From: Hyphomicrobiales bacterium
GTDB taxonomy: Bacteria > Pseudomonadota > Alphaproteobacteria > Rhizobiales > Afifellaceae
DNA: 5,555 bases
Assembly (NCBI GenBank): GCA_013812985.1
Contig: JACCSN010000966.1
Location: 1 to 5,555 of the forward strand
Reading direction: 5' to 3'
Shown here: positions 5,519 to 5,555 of the stretch, in pieces
Position numbering within the stretch: position 1 is the first letter of the stretch
How the letters are laid out: every line of letters starts with the position of its first letter
Translations under genes and position numbers: made by a program
Notes under the pieces: model-generated
Database searches by the model: none
What the model was told of the DNA's origin: nothing
The model's input: the letters and a program-made list of their open reading frames with translations, nothing else

Positions 5519-5555
5519 GGAAGAGCCGGAACTATACTCATGGGCCAAGCTGTCG

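Noticed and set aside
5540..5555. ATG near the right edge (MGQAV...) as the start of a new gene
   Set aside because: Only five codons are visible. The nearest purine-rich stretch is about 14 bases away, and the TATACT just before it would be too close to serve as its promoter with a normal leader.

Overview
The window is high-GC DNA with strongly G/C-biased third codon positions. Together with a Tat-exported sugar-binding protein, a rhizobial-style single-domain PilZ protein and IS5-type transposase debris, this suggests an alphaproteobacterium, most likely of the Hyphomicrobiales (Rhizobiales). The taxonomic call is inference from protein style, not from a search.

Layout, left to right. (1) 3-217: a frameshifted, truncated serine recombinase (resolvase/invertase) remnant. 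(2) 218-457: non-coding DNA with a plausible sigma70-type promoter (361-389) and a strong ribosome binding site. (3) 458-4045: a compact three-gene operon for a CUT2/ribose-type ABC importer: Tat-exported binding protein, double-domain ATPase and membrane permease, with gaps of 8 and 10 bp. (4) 4046-4488: no intact gene; it holds a short minus-strand stretch with coding-like codon use and a triple 9-bp tandem repeat. (5) 4489-about 5025: the C-terminal half of an IS5-type DDE transposase, lacking the first catalytic Asp and any visible terminal repeats. (6) 5011-5283, minus strand: a PilZ-domain (c-di-GMP receptor) gene whose last codons run into the transposase remnant. A 23-codon leader ORF with a near-perfect Shine-Dalgarno sits immediately upstream of it, in the same frame. 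(7) 5359-5555: non-coding DNA with a hairpin and a 7-bp inverted repeat.

Function: the binding protein captures a sugar or polyol in the periplasm, the permease forms the channel, and the ATPase drives uptake. No catabolic enzyme or regulator is present, so the substrate cannot be inferred. The transporter is flanked on both sides by decayed mobile-element genes, so it sits in a region that has been rearranged. I see no evidence of a wholly new system. The most notable items are the leader ORF/PilZ arrangement, the PilZ-transposase junction, and the substituted Walker B residue in the second ATPase domain.
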